This document shows, piece by piece, positions 44,501-54,263 of a stretch of 64,000 nucleotides of DNA (within the stretch, counting starts at the first letter, position 1; each line of letters opens with the position of its first letter). The position numbers and the translations under genes were made by a program. The DNA is from Nostoc sp. GT001 (GTDB lineage Bacteria > Cyanobacteriota > Cyanobacteriia > Cyanobacteriales > Nostocaceae), in the NCBI RefSeq assembly GCF_030382115.1, contig NZ_JAUDRJ010000003.1, positions 3,525,304-3,589,303 on the forward strand, written 5' to 3'. The notes beneath the pieces were generated by a model. The model was not told where the DNA came from. It searched no databases and saw only the letters and a program-made list of their open reading frames with translations.

Positions 44501-45844
44501 CTACAAAATTATCCCGTTATATTGAAAGGCATTATCCCAAACATAATCAATCACTGCTTTAGCATCATCCAAGGGGAGAACTTGACACTCTCCCTGCTGA
44601 TTATATGTTAGTAAAGCGATTTCTGATACATTGTCTGTTATTTCGCTATTTGGAATTATTTGGCCACGAATAGCTTCTAAATTGCTCAGAGGCCCTTGAA
44701 TATCAAAATTAATCTTTGTGCTTAGTTTATTCTCCATCCAAGTTTCAATGCGAGAATCTAATTGTTCAGGGCTTAAGGGTGTAGGACTGGTAAGTAAGTG
44801 ATAGTATGCCAGAATAATTTCCTTACATTCTTCTTCCTCTGCCAATTCAATAAACATTTGAAAGACACTGGTATTGTTAGCTAAATTCTGGAAAAATAAT
44901 GTATCTGTAACTTTTTTTTGGAATTTAATTTTTTTATTTTTATAATTAGTGTATTGCTTAAAAGCAAATCCACCCAAAGATATAGCTAATGATAAAGTTG
45001 CCACCAAAACTGGCATAAAATTTCTAACTTGATCCAACTCTACATTTAATAATTCAATTAGGAATGACACATTTAGTACTAGCAAAATTGCAGCAACCAG
45101 CAATAATAAATTCGGCAAAGTCCTTAATACCAAAGGAATGGCTGCCCCAATAGCAGGGATTCCAAATAGTAAGCGATCTTTCCAGGTCATACTCGTTTCT
45201 ACATTGGGAAAGAGTAAGTCAATATCTAGTTTGGGAATATTTTTGTAGCAGTAAACATACATTTTACCGGGAACGAATTTCAAATTTTGGATGTTGTCCT
45301 TCTTTGCACGAAAGTAAGCTGCTTCTTTGAATTTGACTAATAAAACAATTCGTTCCAAGATATCAATAGTCTTTTCTTTTTGCCAAAAGAAGAACTTTTT
45401 TACAAAGATTTTTTTGTAACTATCACCCCGGTAGTAACAAATAAAGCGGTCAAAATCCTCAAAATCCACTTGAGTTTTCAAATCAATTAGAGATTTGGTT
45501 GTCACTGATCGTTTGACAATCGATTCAGGCAAAGGAATATAATTTGCTCTTTCGACAATATGCTGAAAGGCATCAATTACCTGGCGCTCCATTTCATCAT
45601 ATTGCTCGAATGTTGGTGGAGTTATTGGTTGAACATCTTCATTAGGGTTAAAGGGTACATAGTTATCTTTGATAATTTCTAAGGTTTTGTGGAAGCGAAA
45701 GTGATAGTATGCAGTGAGTATTTGGCAGAAATCTTGAAATTTTTTGGCATCATCCCAATTTAGCTGACCGTCTTGCAGGCAAAGTTTGATAATATCGCTG
45801 CGAGTATAAGGAATAAACGCTTCTCGATTTTCGTCAACAATCAT
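44501..45844 (-). CDS. DUF3754 family membrane protein
   Basis: A 447-residue protein of the DUF3754 family (relatives include the eukaryotic TMEM143). The family hallmark is in FICYYRGDSYKKIFVKKFFF, followed by EKTIDILERIVLLVKFKEAA. Two or three membrane segments lie at about 228-270 and 280-300 (TLPNLLLLVAAILLVLNVSF, then VLVATLSLAISLGGFAF). The C-terminal part holds an EDTA-like acidic helix (FIELAEEEECKEIILAYYHL). No function is established for the family. It is alone in its orientation. Confidence 0.85.
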   Translation of the reverse strand: MIVDENREAFIPYTRSDIIKLCLQDGQLNWDDAKKFQDFCQILTAYYHFRFHKTLEIIKDNYVPFNPNEDVQPITPPTFEQYDEMERQVIDAFQHIVERANYIPLPESIVKRSVTTKSLIDLKTQVDFEDFDRFICYYRGDSYKKIFVKKFFFWQKEKTIDILERIVLLVKFKEAAYFRAKKDNIQNLKFVPGKMYVYCYKNIPKLDIDLLFPNVETSMTWKDRLLFGIPAIGAAIPLVLRTLPNLLLLVAAILLVLNVSFLIELLNVELDQVRNFMPVLVATLSLAISLGGFAFKQYTNYKNKKIKFQKKVTDTLFFQNLANNTSVFQMFIELAEEEECKEIILAYYHLLTSPTPLSPEQLDSRIETWMENKLSTKINFDIQGPLSNLEAIRGQIIPNSEITDNVSEIALLTYNQQGECQVLPLDDAKAVIDYVWDNAFQYNGIIL

Positions 45845-46358
45845 GTTTAAAGATTAATCGGAATCTAACTAATGGGTTTGCCAAGCCCCACGAAAACGGC
45901 TAATATCAGACATTATGTTTTCATTGATAATTAAATTTTAGTATCTTGCGTGGTAAGTCTGAAAAGTTTTCTTGAACAGAGAGGTTTTATTTGGTATACC
46001 AGGAGGCAGAAGGCAGAAGGCAGGAGGCAGGAGGCAGAAGGTAAAACTATTACTATTCCTAGTATTCACGTTTTCAAAATGTCCTAACCTATGTGACTAC
46101 GGCTATATCAATGTAGTTCAGGATAAATAGGTAAATAATAAGTCCGTAGTAAGGACTTTAGTCCTGGATTTTGAAGCACTAAAGTGCTTACTACAAACTC
46201 ACCACATATTTGGGTCTGTTCGCGAAGCGTCTCGTAGAGAAGCCCCGTGCTTCACGCAATGCTTTAAAGTAATGAGTAAGGAGTAATGAGTAGATGAAAA
46301 ATGGGTATTTACTCATTACTTATTACTTATTACTCATTACTCCTTCTTAAGAGCGCCT
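45845..46358. repeat. Repeat-rich spacer
   Basis: At 46002-46043 six heptamers of GGAGGCA/GAAGGCA run in tandem. At 46145-46196 there is a dispersed palindrome with GTAGTAAGGACTTTAGTCCT and GCACTAAAGTGCTTACTAC. At 46215-46262 lie GC-rich repeat pieces. At 46270-46345 lie inverted STRR tracts of ACTCATTACT type, which end next to the flavoprotein stop and could terminate it. No gene. Confidence 0.7.
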
Positions 46359-47981
46359 TTAGGTCGGTAAGGATGTCAAATTTCTCAAAATACTTAAAGC
46401 CACCGCCTCCGCCACCTTAATCCCATCGATACCCGCCGAGAGAATTCCCCCTGCATATCCCGCACCTTCTCCAGCCGGGTAAAGACCGACTGTATTCAAA
46501 CTCTGATAATCCTCTTTGCGTTTAATCCGAATGGGTGATGACGTGCGGGTTTCCACTCCAGTCAAAACGGCATCATCCATTGCAAATCCTTTAATTTGTT
46601 TGTCAAAAGCGGGAAGGGCTTCACGAATGGCTGCGATCGCATAATCTGGTAAACTCTGACTCAAATCGCCCAAGTGTACCCCAGGTGTATAAGACGGTTT
46701 AACAGTGCCCAATGCTGTCGAGGGACGATGGTTGAGAAAGTCTCCCACTAACTGCCCTGGCGCTTCATAAGTCCCACCGCCTAATTCAAAAGCCCGTTCT
46801 TCTAAGCGCCGTTGAAAGTCGATTCCCGCTAACGCATTGCCCGGATAATCTTCGGGTGTGATACCCACAACGATCGCACTGTTGGCATTGCGCTCATTGC
46901 GAGAGTATTGGCTCATTCCATTGGTGACAAGTCGCCCCGGTTCTGATGCAGCTGCAACTACCAAGCCCCCCGGACACATACAAAAACTATAGACGGAACG
47001 ACCATTTTGGCAGTGGTGAACCAGTTTATAATCGGCAGCACCTAAAAGCTTATGACCAGCTTGAGCGCCAAAACGACATTGATCGATGAGAGTCTGGGGA
47101 TGTTCGACCCGAAAGCCGATGGAAAAAGGTTTCGGCTCTATGTAAACTCCACGATCAAATAGCATTTGGAAAGTATCGCGGGCGCTGTGACCTACCGCCA
47201 GAACTACATAATCGCTGGCGATATATTCGCCACTGGCGAGGGTGACTCCCCGCACCTGTCCATTTTCGATGTTGATATCTTCAACGCGGCTTTGAAAGCG
47301 AATTTCGCCACCGAGGGATTCGATTTTGGCACGCATACTTTGGACGATTCCCACCAGTTTAAAAGTGCCGATATGGGGTTTGTTGATATAGAGAATTTCT
47401 GGTGAGGCTCCCGCATTGACGAGTTCGGTTAGTACCTTGCGCCCATAATGCTGAGGATCTTTAACTTGACTGTAGAGTTTGCCATCAGAAAATGTACCCG
47501 CGCCACCTTCACCAAACTGGGCATTGGATTCGGGGTTGAAGTCTGATTTTTTCTTCCAAAAGCCAAAAGTATCAGCAGTGCGATCGCGAACTTTTTTGCC
47601 ACGTTCTAAAATGATGGGACGGAATCCCATTTGCGCCAGCATCAAACCCGCAAACAAGCCACAAGGCCCAGTACCAATCACGATGGGGCGAATCGTCAAA
47701 TTGCTCGGTGCTTGTGCTACTGGGCGATAACTCATGTCTGGCGTGGACATGATATGGGGATCTTTTTTCAGGCGCTTGAGTAGATGAGTTTCCTGAGTCG
47801 TTTCTACATCCAGAATATAGACAAGGGTGATATCTCCTTTCTTACGCGCATCGTAGCTACGCTTGAAGATGGAATAGCTGATCAAATCTTCGTCTGTGAT
47901 TTGCAGCTTTTTGAGGATGGCAGACTTGATCTCATCTTCAGGATGATCAAGCGGGAGCTTTACTTCTGTTAGTCGTAACAT
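46359..47981 (-). CDS. Uncharacterised FAD-dependent oxidoreductase (COG2509 type)
   Basis: A 540-residue flavoprotein. Residues 1-90 are a small N-terminal domain. The FAD-binding Rossmann motif is VIGTGPCGLFAGLMLAQMGF at about 102-122, followed by ILERGKKVRDR. Other blocks are QFGEGGAGTFSDGKLYSQVK, VLAVGHSARDTF and a C-terminal GLYPAGEGAGYAGGILSAGI that closes the FAD site. This matches the widely conserved group COG2509, sometimes compared with geranylgeranyl reductases. The substrate is unknown. No membrane segment is seen. It is divergently arranged to nothing; the S66 peptidase follows on the same strand but 70 bp upstream of its start is that gene's stop. Confidence 0.88.
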   Translation of the reverse strand: MLRLTEVKLPLDHPEDEIKSAILKKLQITDEDLISYSIFKRSYDARKKGDITLVYILDVETTQETHLLKRLKKDPHIMSTPDMSYRPVAQAPSNLTIRPIVIGTGPCGLFAGLMLAQMGFRPIILERGKKVRDRTADTFGFWKKKSDFNPESNAQFGEGGAGTFSDGKLYSQVKDPQHYGRKVLTELVNAGASPEILYINKPHIGTFKLVGIVQSMRAKIESLGGEIRFQSRVEDINIENGQVRGVTLASGEYIASDYVVLAVGHSARDTFQMLFDRGVYIEPKPFSIGFRVEHPQTLIDQCRFGAQAGHKLLGAADYKLVHHCQNGRSVYSFCMCPGGLVVAAASEPGRLVTNGMSQYSRNERNANSAIVVGITPEDYPGNALAGIDFQRRLEERAFELGGGTYEAPGQLVGDFLNHRPSTALGTVKPSYTPGVHLGDLSQSLPDYAIAAIREALPAFDKQIKGFAMDDAVLTGVETRTSSPIRIKRKEDYQSLNTVGLYPAGEGAGYAGGILSAGIDGIKVAEAVALSILRNLTSLPT

Positions 47982-48052
47982 GGCGAGGAGAAATGCATAC
48001 TGTCTATCAAAATCTTAATCAAAATCATTGCGGGGCGGCTGATTTTCGTGGT

Positions 48053-49087
48053 TCAAACTAGATTGACAGCCGCCTCTAACATTCGTATTGTGCCAAGTTC
48101 AGCATCTATTTCCACTTCTACACCAATTGGCAAGGTAAATTTATCTTTAATATGACCAATCATGGAACCATACCAAGCAGGAATCCCTAAAGGAAGTATG
48201 TGTTGTTGCAATACTTGCATTAATGTAAATGATGGTTCATCCCCAAGACTACATTTAGTGCATTGCCCAAAGATAAAACCAGTAATTTGATTCAGTATCC
48301 CAGCAGTTTTTAACTGCGTCAGCATCCTATCTATACGATAAACATCCTCGCCAACTTCTTCCACAAACAGAATGCTTTTGTTCCAGGAAGGTAGGTAAGG
48401 TGAACCTACCATTGCTGATAGTACTGATAAGTTTCCACCTACAAGTTTACCCCTCGCCTTTCCCGATGCTATTGTCTCCACCCGTACTTCGCTAGGATTG
48501 AGATTTTGCATAGTCACAGCTTCACCATTAAATAAGATGCGCTTGAAGTAATCCACTGTAAATTGATTCCAGGTAGATGTGGCAACTGGCCCATGAAAAG
48601 TAATCATTTGACTACGGGCATTAATTGCCAACAACAGGGTAGTAATATCGCTGTACCCGATGAGAATTTTCGGATGGGAACGGATCAGCGAATAGTTGAG
48701 TAAGGGTAAAATGCGATTGCAGCCCCAACCACCACGCATCGGAATAATTGCTTTTACGGTGCGATCGCTAAACATCAAGTTTACATCCTGGGCGCGATCG
48801 CTGTCTTTACCCGCTAAATAGCCGTAACGATCTAAAATATGCTTCCCTAGCTTGACTTTTAAGCCTAATTGTGATATTAATTTCTGCGCTGCTTCGATGT
48901 CTTTAGCGTCAACAATACCCGCAGGGGCTATCAATCCTACGGTATCGCCAGCTTGCAGGCGGGGCGGCTTGCGGATGGTGTTTAGAGATGGCTTAGCTTG
49001 GGCGGTAAGTGTTGGTATCTGGGTAGCTAAGGTGGCAAGTCCACAGGTTGTAAGAAATTCTCGACGTTTGATAGTCATAACCATCAA
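48053..49087 (-). CDS. Peptidase family S66, LD-carboxypeptidase-like, Tat-exported
   Basis: A 344-residue serine peptidase. MTIKRREFLTTCGLATLATQ is a twin-arginine type signal (RR at 8-9), so export of a folded protein is likely; the start is probably Met4 of the open frame. The nucleophile is Ser146 (IGYSDITT). The other triad members fit in ILFVEEVGEDVYRIDRML (Glu) and IGHIKDKFTLP (His). In Escherichia coli LdcA cleaves the terminal D-Ala of murein tetrapeptides in recycling; MccF-type members cleave peptide antibiotics. The export signal suggests a periplasmic role on peptidoglycan. The gene stands alone. Confidence 0.9.
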   Translation of the reverse strand: MMVMTIKRREFLTTCGLATLATQIPTLTAQAKPSLNTIRKPPRLQAGDTVGLIAPAGIVDAKDIEAAQKLISQLGLKVKLGKHILDRYGYLAGKDSDRAQDVNLMFSDRTVKAIIPMRGGWGCNRILPLLNYSLIRSHPKILIGYSDITTLLLAINARSQMITFHGPVATSTWNQFTVDYFKRILFNGEAVTMQNLNPSEVRVETIASGKARGKLVGGNLSVLSAMVGSPYLPSWNKSILFVEEVGEDVYRIDRMLTQLKTAGILNQITGFIFGQCTKCSLGDEPSFTLMQVLQQHILPLGIPAWYGSMIGHIKDKFTLPIGVEVEIDAELGTIRMLEAAVNLV

Positions 49088-49281
49088 CTAACCACTCTAG
49101 ACGCAAAGAAGACAGAGCGAGGAGAAATAGAGAAGATTTTTGCTTCAGTTTTCGGATATTTTTTTATTTGGAATTCCATAATACCCAGTATCTAGTTTTG
49201 TACAAAGTCGTTATGGCAAGTGTAAATCATTAGTCCTCTTGCATAAATCAAAAATCAGAACCCCAAAGAGCCAAAGCGATG

Positions 49282-50505
49282 TTATTGCTGACTACTTAAA
49301 ATCTGAATAGGAATTTCAATTTGGAATTCCGTTCCCTGACCTAATGCAGAGATACAACTGAGCTTACCCTGGTGCTTTTCAACAACAATCTGATAACTGA
49401 TTGATAAACCTAAACCAGTTCCTTGACCAACAGGTTTAGTAGTGAAGAAAGGATCGAAAATATGTTCCTGAATTTCTGAATTCATCCCACAACCATTATC
49501 TTTAATACTAATCAAAACGATCTCTTTATCTATGAGTGAAGTTTTAATTTTAATAGTTGGTGTCTGATTTTTAGACTGCCAATGTTTCAGATTATCCTTT
49601 AAGGCATAAATCGCGTTATTGAGAATATTCATAAAAACCTGATTTAGCTGGTTGGCATAACACTTAGCTTTCGGGATTTTACCATACTCTTTAACTATCT
49701 GGATATCAGGTAAATTATTAGGTAGTGTCAACTGATGATTCAGAATCATTAATGTATTATCTATACCTTCATGAATATCTACAGACTTCATTTTTGCTTC
49801 ATCTAGTCGTGAGAAGTTTCGTAAGCCAAGAACAATTTCTGTAATTCGCTCACTACCTACTGTCATAGATGCCATTAACTTAGGTAGATCGTCACACAAG
49901 TACTCTAAATCAATAGTTTTTATTTTGGCTGCAATAGTAGGATTTAACTGGGGATATTGCTCTTGATAAACTGCAATTAAATCTAGTAAATCATTGATAT
50001 ATCGATTTGCATATTCGATATTACCAGCAATAAAACTAATGGGATTATTAATTTCATGGGCAACACCTGCTACCATTTGTCCTAAACTCGACATTTTTTC
50101 ACTGTGAACTAGTTGAGCTTGTGTCTGTTGTAAGTCAAGTAAAGCTTTTCTTAATTCAGATGTTCGTTCTGCAACTTTTCGTTCTAACTCGTTGTTAGCC
50201 TTTTGTAAAGCTTCTGCGGCTCTGACGGTTTCTGTTGCAATACTGGCAATATGGGTGGCTGTTTTGAGAATTTCTAAATGATGCGGAGTAGGATGACAAG
50301 GAAATTTATGAGATATAGCAAATGTTCCTAAAACTTCACCAGCTTGTGAAGTAAAAGGTGATGACCAACAAGCTCTAATATTGTAACTTAGAGCAAAATC
50401 TCGAAAATCAGCCCATAAAACATCATTGGCAATATCAGTGGCAAATACTGAATCTCCTCTATAAGCAGCAGTACCACAAGAACCACAACACTCACCAATC
50501 ATCAA
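49282..50505 (-). pseudogene. GAF histidine kinase, 3' part of a frameshifted gene
   Basis: The 407 residues contain the end of a second GAF domain (GECCGSCGTAAYRGDSVFAT), a coiled linker, a HisKA domain with His near residue 150 (AGVAHEINNPISFIAGN) and an ATPase domain (NQLNQVFMNILNNAIYAL, DNGCGMNS, GTGLGLSIS). Reading this frame upstream of the Met gives APTLPQEYAKGVDGL, which continues the previous open frame after GGA. One extra base (an A in AA on the plus strand near 50548) breaks the gene. The conserved kinase core is intact. Either the gene is inactive, or the base is a sequencing error, or internal translation gives a short kinase. Confidence 0.75.
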
Positions 50506-50518
50506 ACCATCAACCCCT

Positions 50519-51286
50519 TTAGCATATTCTTGGGGTAAAGTTGGTGCAAGCTCCTCCCCGCAGTCGGTGATTTTCTCGATCTACAACTAAAATTGAGCAA
50601 TATGCCCCTGGTAATTCTTGCTCTAGCAAAATACAAAGGTTATTAAAAATTTCATATAGGTTAACCCCAAATGTCACTTGTTCTAAAATTTGGCTTTGGG
50701 TGTACATTAACGCTTCTGAACGCTTGCGTTCAATCGCTGTTGCTAAAATATGAGTTATGGATTGTAAAAAATGAATATCGTCTGGAGAAAAATTCCTCGC
50801 TTCGGTAGCATATACTTCTAGGAAACCTAAAGGTTTACCCGCACCAGGAATTAGCACACTCAATCCAGCAACACTATCTGAAGGAGAAGGAATAGTTAAT
50901 TCATCTATCTGACAATAGGACGTGTTGATCTGAATAATTGGCTGAGTATTCTCCAATAACTTCTGTACTTGCTGATTAGTTATGATATTAATCTCAGAAG
51001 AGTCTGTTTGTAACGAGTTCTCTCCAATGCTAGCTACTTTACGTAAAGAATGACTATCTGAAAGTACTTGCCAAATTCGACTATATTTTATATCTAATAT
51101 TTGAGCTACTAAAACAACTGTATCTTGGAACAAATATGACAATTCAATCCCTGAGAGTGCTTTTTGTCCTAGTGCATTCACTGCGGATTGATAGCTGAAA
51201 TTCATTGATAAATTATCGGCTTTATACCAGTTTGTGTTTGACTCAGTTGTTTTACTTGATGCCTTCAAATGTAAGTTCATAAACAA
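50519..51286 (-). pseudogene. GAF-GAF histidine kinase, 5' part of a frameshifted gene
   Basis: These 255 residues form a GAF domain (about 45-195: LFQDTVVLVAQILDIKYSRI, then AGLSVLIPGAGKPLGFLEVY and ATAIERKRSE) and the first half of a second one (NLYEIFNNLCILLEQELPGA, SILVVDRENHRLRGGA). The tail CTNFTPRIC is out of frame. Removing a single base at 50547-50549 restores RGGAAPTLPQEYAKGVDGLM, the classic GAF sequence found in many Nostoc kinases. The combined gene spans 49282-51286 with about 670 codons. The separate reading frames are therefore one broken gene. Confidence 0.75.
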
Positions 51287-51479
51287 AAATTATTTTATAT
51301 GTGTATCTAATACTCTCCCAAAAAAGGTTTAAATTCAACTCGATATTAATAAATTTAAGAAAATAGAATTTTTATAAATCAAAGATAAAGTAGGGGGCAG
51401 ATAAAATATATTTAAATTTTTAAATATATTTCCCCCTACGTATTTTCTCGTAATTTATTTCAAGAATTAAACTGGATTT

Positions 51480-53876
51480 CTAGATCAAATCTGTATTACC
51501 AATTACAGGCAAAAGATTGTCATATAATTGCATCGCCTGTAAACAAGTATTAATACTAGATGCTGCTGAATTATATGCTGCAATATTTTCTTCAACAATA
51601 TTTAATAATCGCCGATTATTCGCAATTTTTTCTTCAGCTTCTTGTTCTAATGTTTTCTCCAAATAAGCACGCGCCTGTGGGTATTGCTGCAAAATCTCAT
51701 CTGATTGCTGATTTGCCATTGGTATCAATTGAGTTTTCAATGTTTGATTAATGGTTTGACGGAAAGATTTACGAATAGTATGAGAAACTTTTGGTTCAAA
51801 ATCTAACTTCAATAACTGCCTAATTGCTGGTTCTGCTTCCACGATACTTTCAGCGTCGTAACCTTGAGAAGTTTGCGATAAAGTTTGGCGAAATTGATAT
51901 ATAGAAAAAGTGCCTTCATCGTAAAATCTAGGGCTTTCTCGCACAAAGCGATCGCACTCTACACTAGCTGCACTAACTAATGCTTGAGTAACTACTTTTT
52001 CTAAATTCCCGATCTCTTGTTCAATTCCACCATCATTATCTAATAAACGATACAGTTGGCGATAATATTCTGACTTGCGAATCTTTTCAATCAACCGCTG
52101 GAAATAATTTGCAACTACTTGCTGAGAAGATTCAATCAAAATATCTTCTAATTGATTTGCTAAGTAATAAAATGCCTCTACTAAAATAGCAATTAAAGGT
52201 GCGGTAGCATTGCGAGGATGGCTAATGGTTGCACGTCGATAAGCATAAGCTACAGAAAAAGTATCTAGCAATTCATCTAAACGGCGAATCATTCGTGATT
52301 GCAATTGCTTAAAATCTGCTTCAAAAGCATCACAAGAATTATTAATTACATGGTTCACTTCTTCTGTGATATGCTCACTAAATTCTCTACCAATTTGCTG
52401 GAGTTGCTGATTTAGGCGTTGTAACTCTTGCGCCTTCATCGTCTCAATTTCTTGGGGCTGACTATCTAAATCGCGTTGGATACTCTGATAATGTTTTTTG
52501 AGCTTAATACAAACATCTTCCAAATCATCAGCAAGATTTTTAAATAATTGTGGGCGCTTTTCTTCGGTAAGATAACGAGTAATAGCTGTGCGAAATTCTT
52601 CAGTACCACTATCTTGAATTAATTGTTCTATCAGTTCATTTCCCCACTCTCCCAGAATCCGCACATAATTTTGATTTGGAGTTTCAAAGCCGTTAACAGA
52701 GACACGGAATTTACTAGAAGATAGCTTTCCTGAATTTACACAGTAGTTGTTAAACGCATAGACAAATTGTGGTGTTTCTTCTTTACCATCTAAACCTTTA
52801 ATACTTTCTGCAAAAACAGAATCTAAACCAAATCTATCTTGTGGGCTTGTCTGTTTAATCTGACTGCCATAAAATCCTAATAATCCACTGGTTTTATAAA
52901 CCTTCCTAGAATTAGCAAATTGCCCACTAATTAAATCGTCTAATCGTTGCCGTAGCTGAGTATTATACCAAGTTTCATCGATGCGGTTGAAGACATAGAA
53001 AACGCGATCGCGTACTCCCCCATTCTCCCGCATTAATTCCAAAAGTTCGGTTTCTTCTTTTGTCATGTCACCCGCCGAAGCAGGTTTTAGCACGCACACC
53101 ACCGCCGAAGTATCAGGATGTTGAATTTTGGCATAAGTTAGTTGGGCATCTTTCTCTACTGGTGCGTCGATCCCAGGCGTGTCAATAATTACATTGCCAT
53201 CTTGTAGCAAAGGATGATTGCAGTAATATTCTATCCGCTTCAATACCGCACTATTACTACCACGACGGGCATATCCAGCAGCTTCTTTGAGATTGGAAAA
53301 GTTAAATTGCTCCATTGAGTATGTAGCATTATTAACCGTGTTGATGCGATCGCTATTCACTATATATCCCTCTACCAACAACATTAACGCCTTCGCCTGT
53401 TTTGCACGTTCTGATTGACTCTCACCACCCTCCTGCTGAATAATTGCTTCAGAATATTGACGTAGCAAGTTAATTATCTCAGGTTGGTTGATATTAGGTA
53501 CTGTCTTAAATCCTAACTGCTGACACAAAGAAGCTACTTGTTCTCGAATCTCTGCTTCACTTAAAAACGTCAAAACAACACGTTCTTTATCTACTTCTGC
53601 ATACTCGATTTTGCATTCTGTACCTGTAGCGTGTCCCTCTGCACTGTAGAGTAATTCCCTTTCTAAGAGTGCATTTATTAGCATTGATTTCCCAGCACTA
53701 AATGCACCTGCAAATACAACTTCAAACTTGGGAGAAATCGCCTTACTTAAAGAAGTTCGTATATGTGTAATATCTTGGGAACGTAGTGTTGGTTCTTGTT
53801 GTAAAAGTTGTAATATAGATTCAACCCGATCTTTCAAATTTTGGCACTGAAGCGGTAAATCTGACATATTCAGCAT
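51480..53876 (-). CDS. Bacterial dynamin-like GTPase
   Basis: A 798-residue large GTPase. The P-loop is GAFSAGKSMLINAL (residues 57-70), the switch II G3 is DTPGID near 228, and G4 is NRID near 285 (FYVFNRIDETWY). A long helical region from about 430 follows, including several coiled-coil segments. Two hydrophobic stretches (ISHPRNATAPLIAILVEAFY) may be a paddle-like membrane contact. Dynamin-like proteins remodel membranes; Nostoc punctiforme BDLP1 is a studied example of 693 residues. This one is longer and differs, so its role is only inferred. It has a free 3' region with an AT-rich inverted stretch at about 51409-51430 that could terminate it. Confidence 0.88.
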   Translation of the reverse strand: MLNMSDLPLQCQNLKDRVESILQLLQQEPTLRSQDITHIRTSLSKAISPKFEVVFAGAFSAGKSMLINALLERELLYSAEGHATGTECKIEYAEVDKERVVLTFLSEAEIREQVASLCQQLGFKTVPNINQPEIINLLRQYSEAIIQQEGGESQSERAKQAKALMLLVEGYIVNSDRINTVNNATYSMEQFNFSNLKEAAGYARRGSNSAVLKRIEYYCNHPLLQDGNVIIDTPGIDAPVEKDAQLTYAKIQHPDTSAVVCVLKPASAGDMTKEETELLELMRENGGVRDRVFYVFNRIDETWYNTQLRQRLDDLISGQFANSRKVYKTSGLLGFYGSQIKQTSPQDRFGLDSVFAESIKGLDGKEETPQFVYAFNNYCVNSGKLSSSKFRVSVNGFETPNQNYVRILGEWGNELIEQLIQDSGTEEFRTAITRYLTEEKRPQLFKNLADDLEDVCIKLKKHYQSIQRDLDSQPQEIETMKAQELQRLNQQLQQIGREFSEHITEEVNHVINNSCDAFEADFKQLQSRMIRRLDELLDTFSVAYAYRRATISHPRNATAPLIAILVEAFYYLANQLEDILIESSQQVVANYFQRLIEKIRKSEYYRQLYRLLDNDGGIEQEIGNLEKVVTQALVSAASVECDRFVRESPRFYDEGTFSIYQFRQTLSQTSQGYDAESIVEAEPAIRQLLKLDFEPKVSHTIRKSFRQTINQTLKTQLIPMANQQSDEILQQYPQARAYLEKTLEQEAEEKIANNRRLLNIVEENIAAYNSAASSINTCLQAMQLYDNLLPVIGNTDLI

Positions 53877-54107
53877 CCTGACAATATTTCTCTATATATT
53901 AGTAATATTTATTGTCTTGATGGTTCAGTAAATTTCCTGAGAATTATATGTGGTTTATCCCTGAAGATTATAATATAATACGCTTTGGTTAAAGATTATG
54001 GGTGTAGATAATTTGTTTTTCAAGACGCGATAAATCGCGTCTCTACATGAGGGTTTTGTTGCTCGTTAGGAACTGTATCGATTTATAATATGTCTACCTA
54101 GTTTCTA
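53877..54107. other. Spacer with the GACGCGATAAATCGCGTC palindrome
   Basis: Upstream region of the dynamin gene. The palindrome GACGCGA-TAAA-TCGCGTC lies at 54024-54041 and belongs to the dispersed Nostoc repeat family also seen at 43659. The rest is AT-rich and has no gene. Confidence 0.5.
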
Positions 54108-54239
54108 GCTATTACCTTAACTGCTTATGACGATAGCTAGAATCGTATTCGTGCTTTGGAAGCGGGTTTTCAGACTCATTTATTTAAACCAGTCTCAAGA
54201 GCAAAACTAGTTTAATTTGTCGCTAATTTGTTTGCTGTT
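54108..54239 (+). pseudogene. Relic of a response-regulator receiver domain
   Basis: Frame-reading from 54108 gives AITLTAYDDS, a TAG stop, then NRIRALEAGFQTHLFKPVSR and AKLV, a TAA, then FVANL. This is the unmistakable end of a receiver domain of a hybrid kinase, with the conserved Lys-Pro (KPV) retained, but it is cut by two stop codons and lacks the Asp-containing first half. It is a decayed fragment of a lost sensor gene. Confidence 0.75.
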
Positions 54240-54263
54240 TGTAATTGGTAATAAATCGGATTT

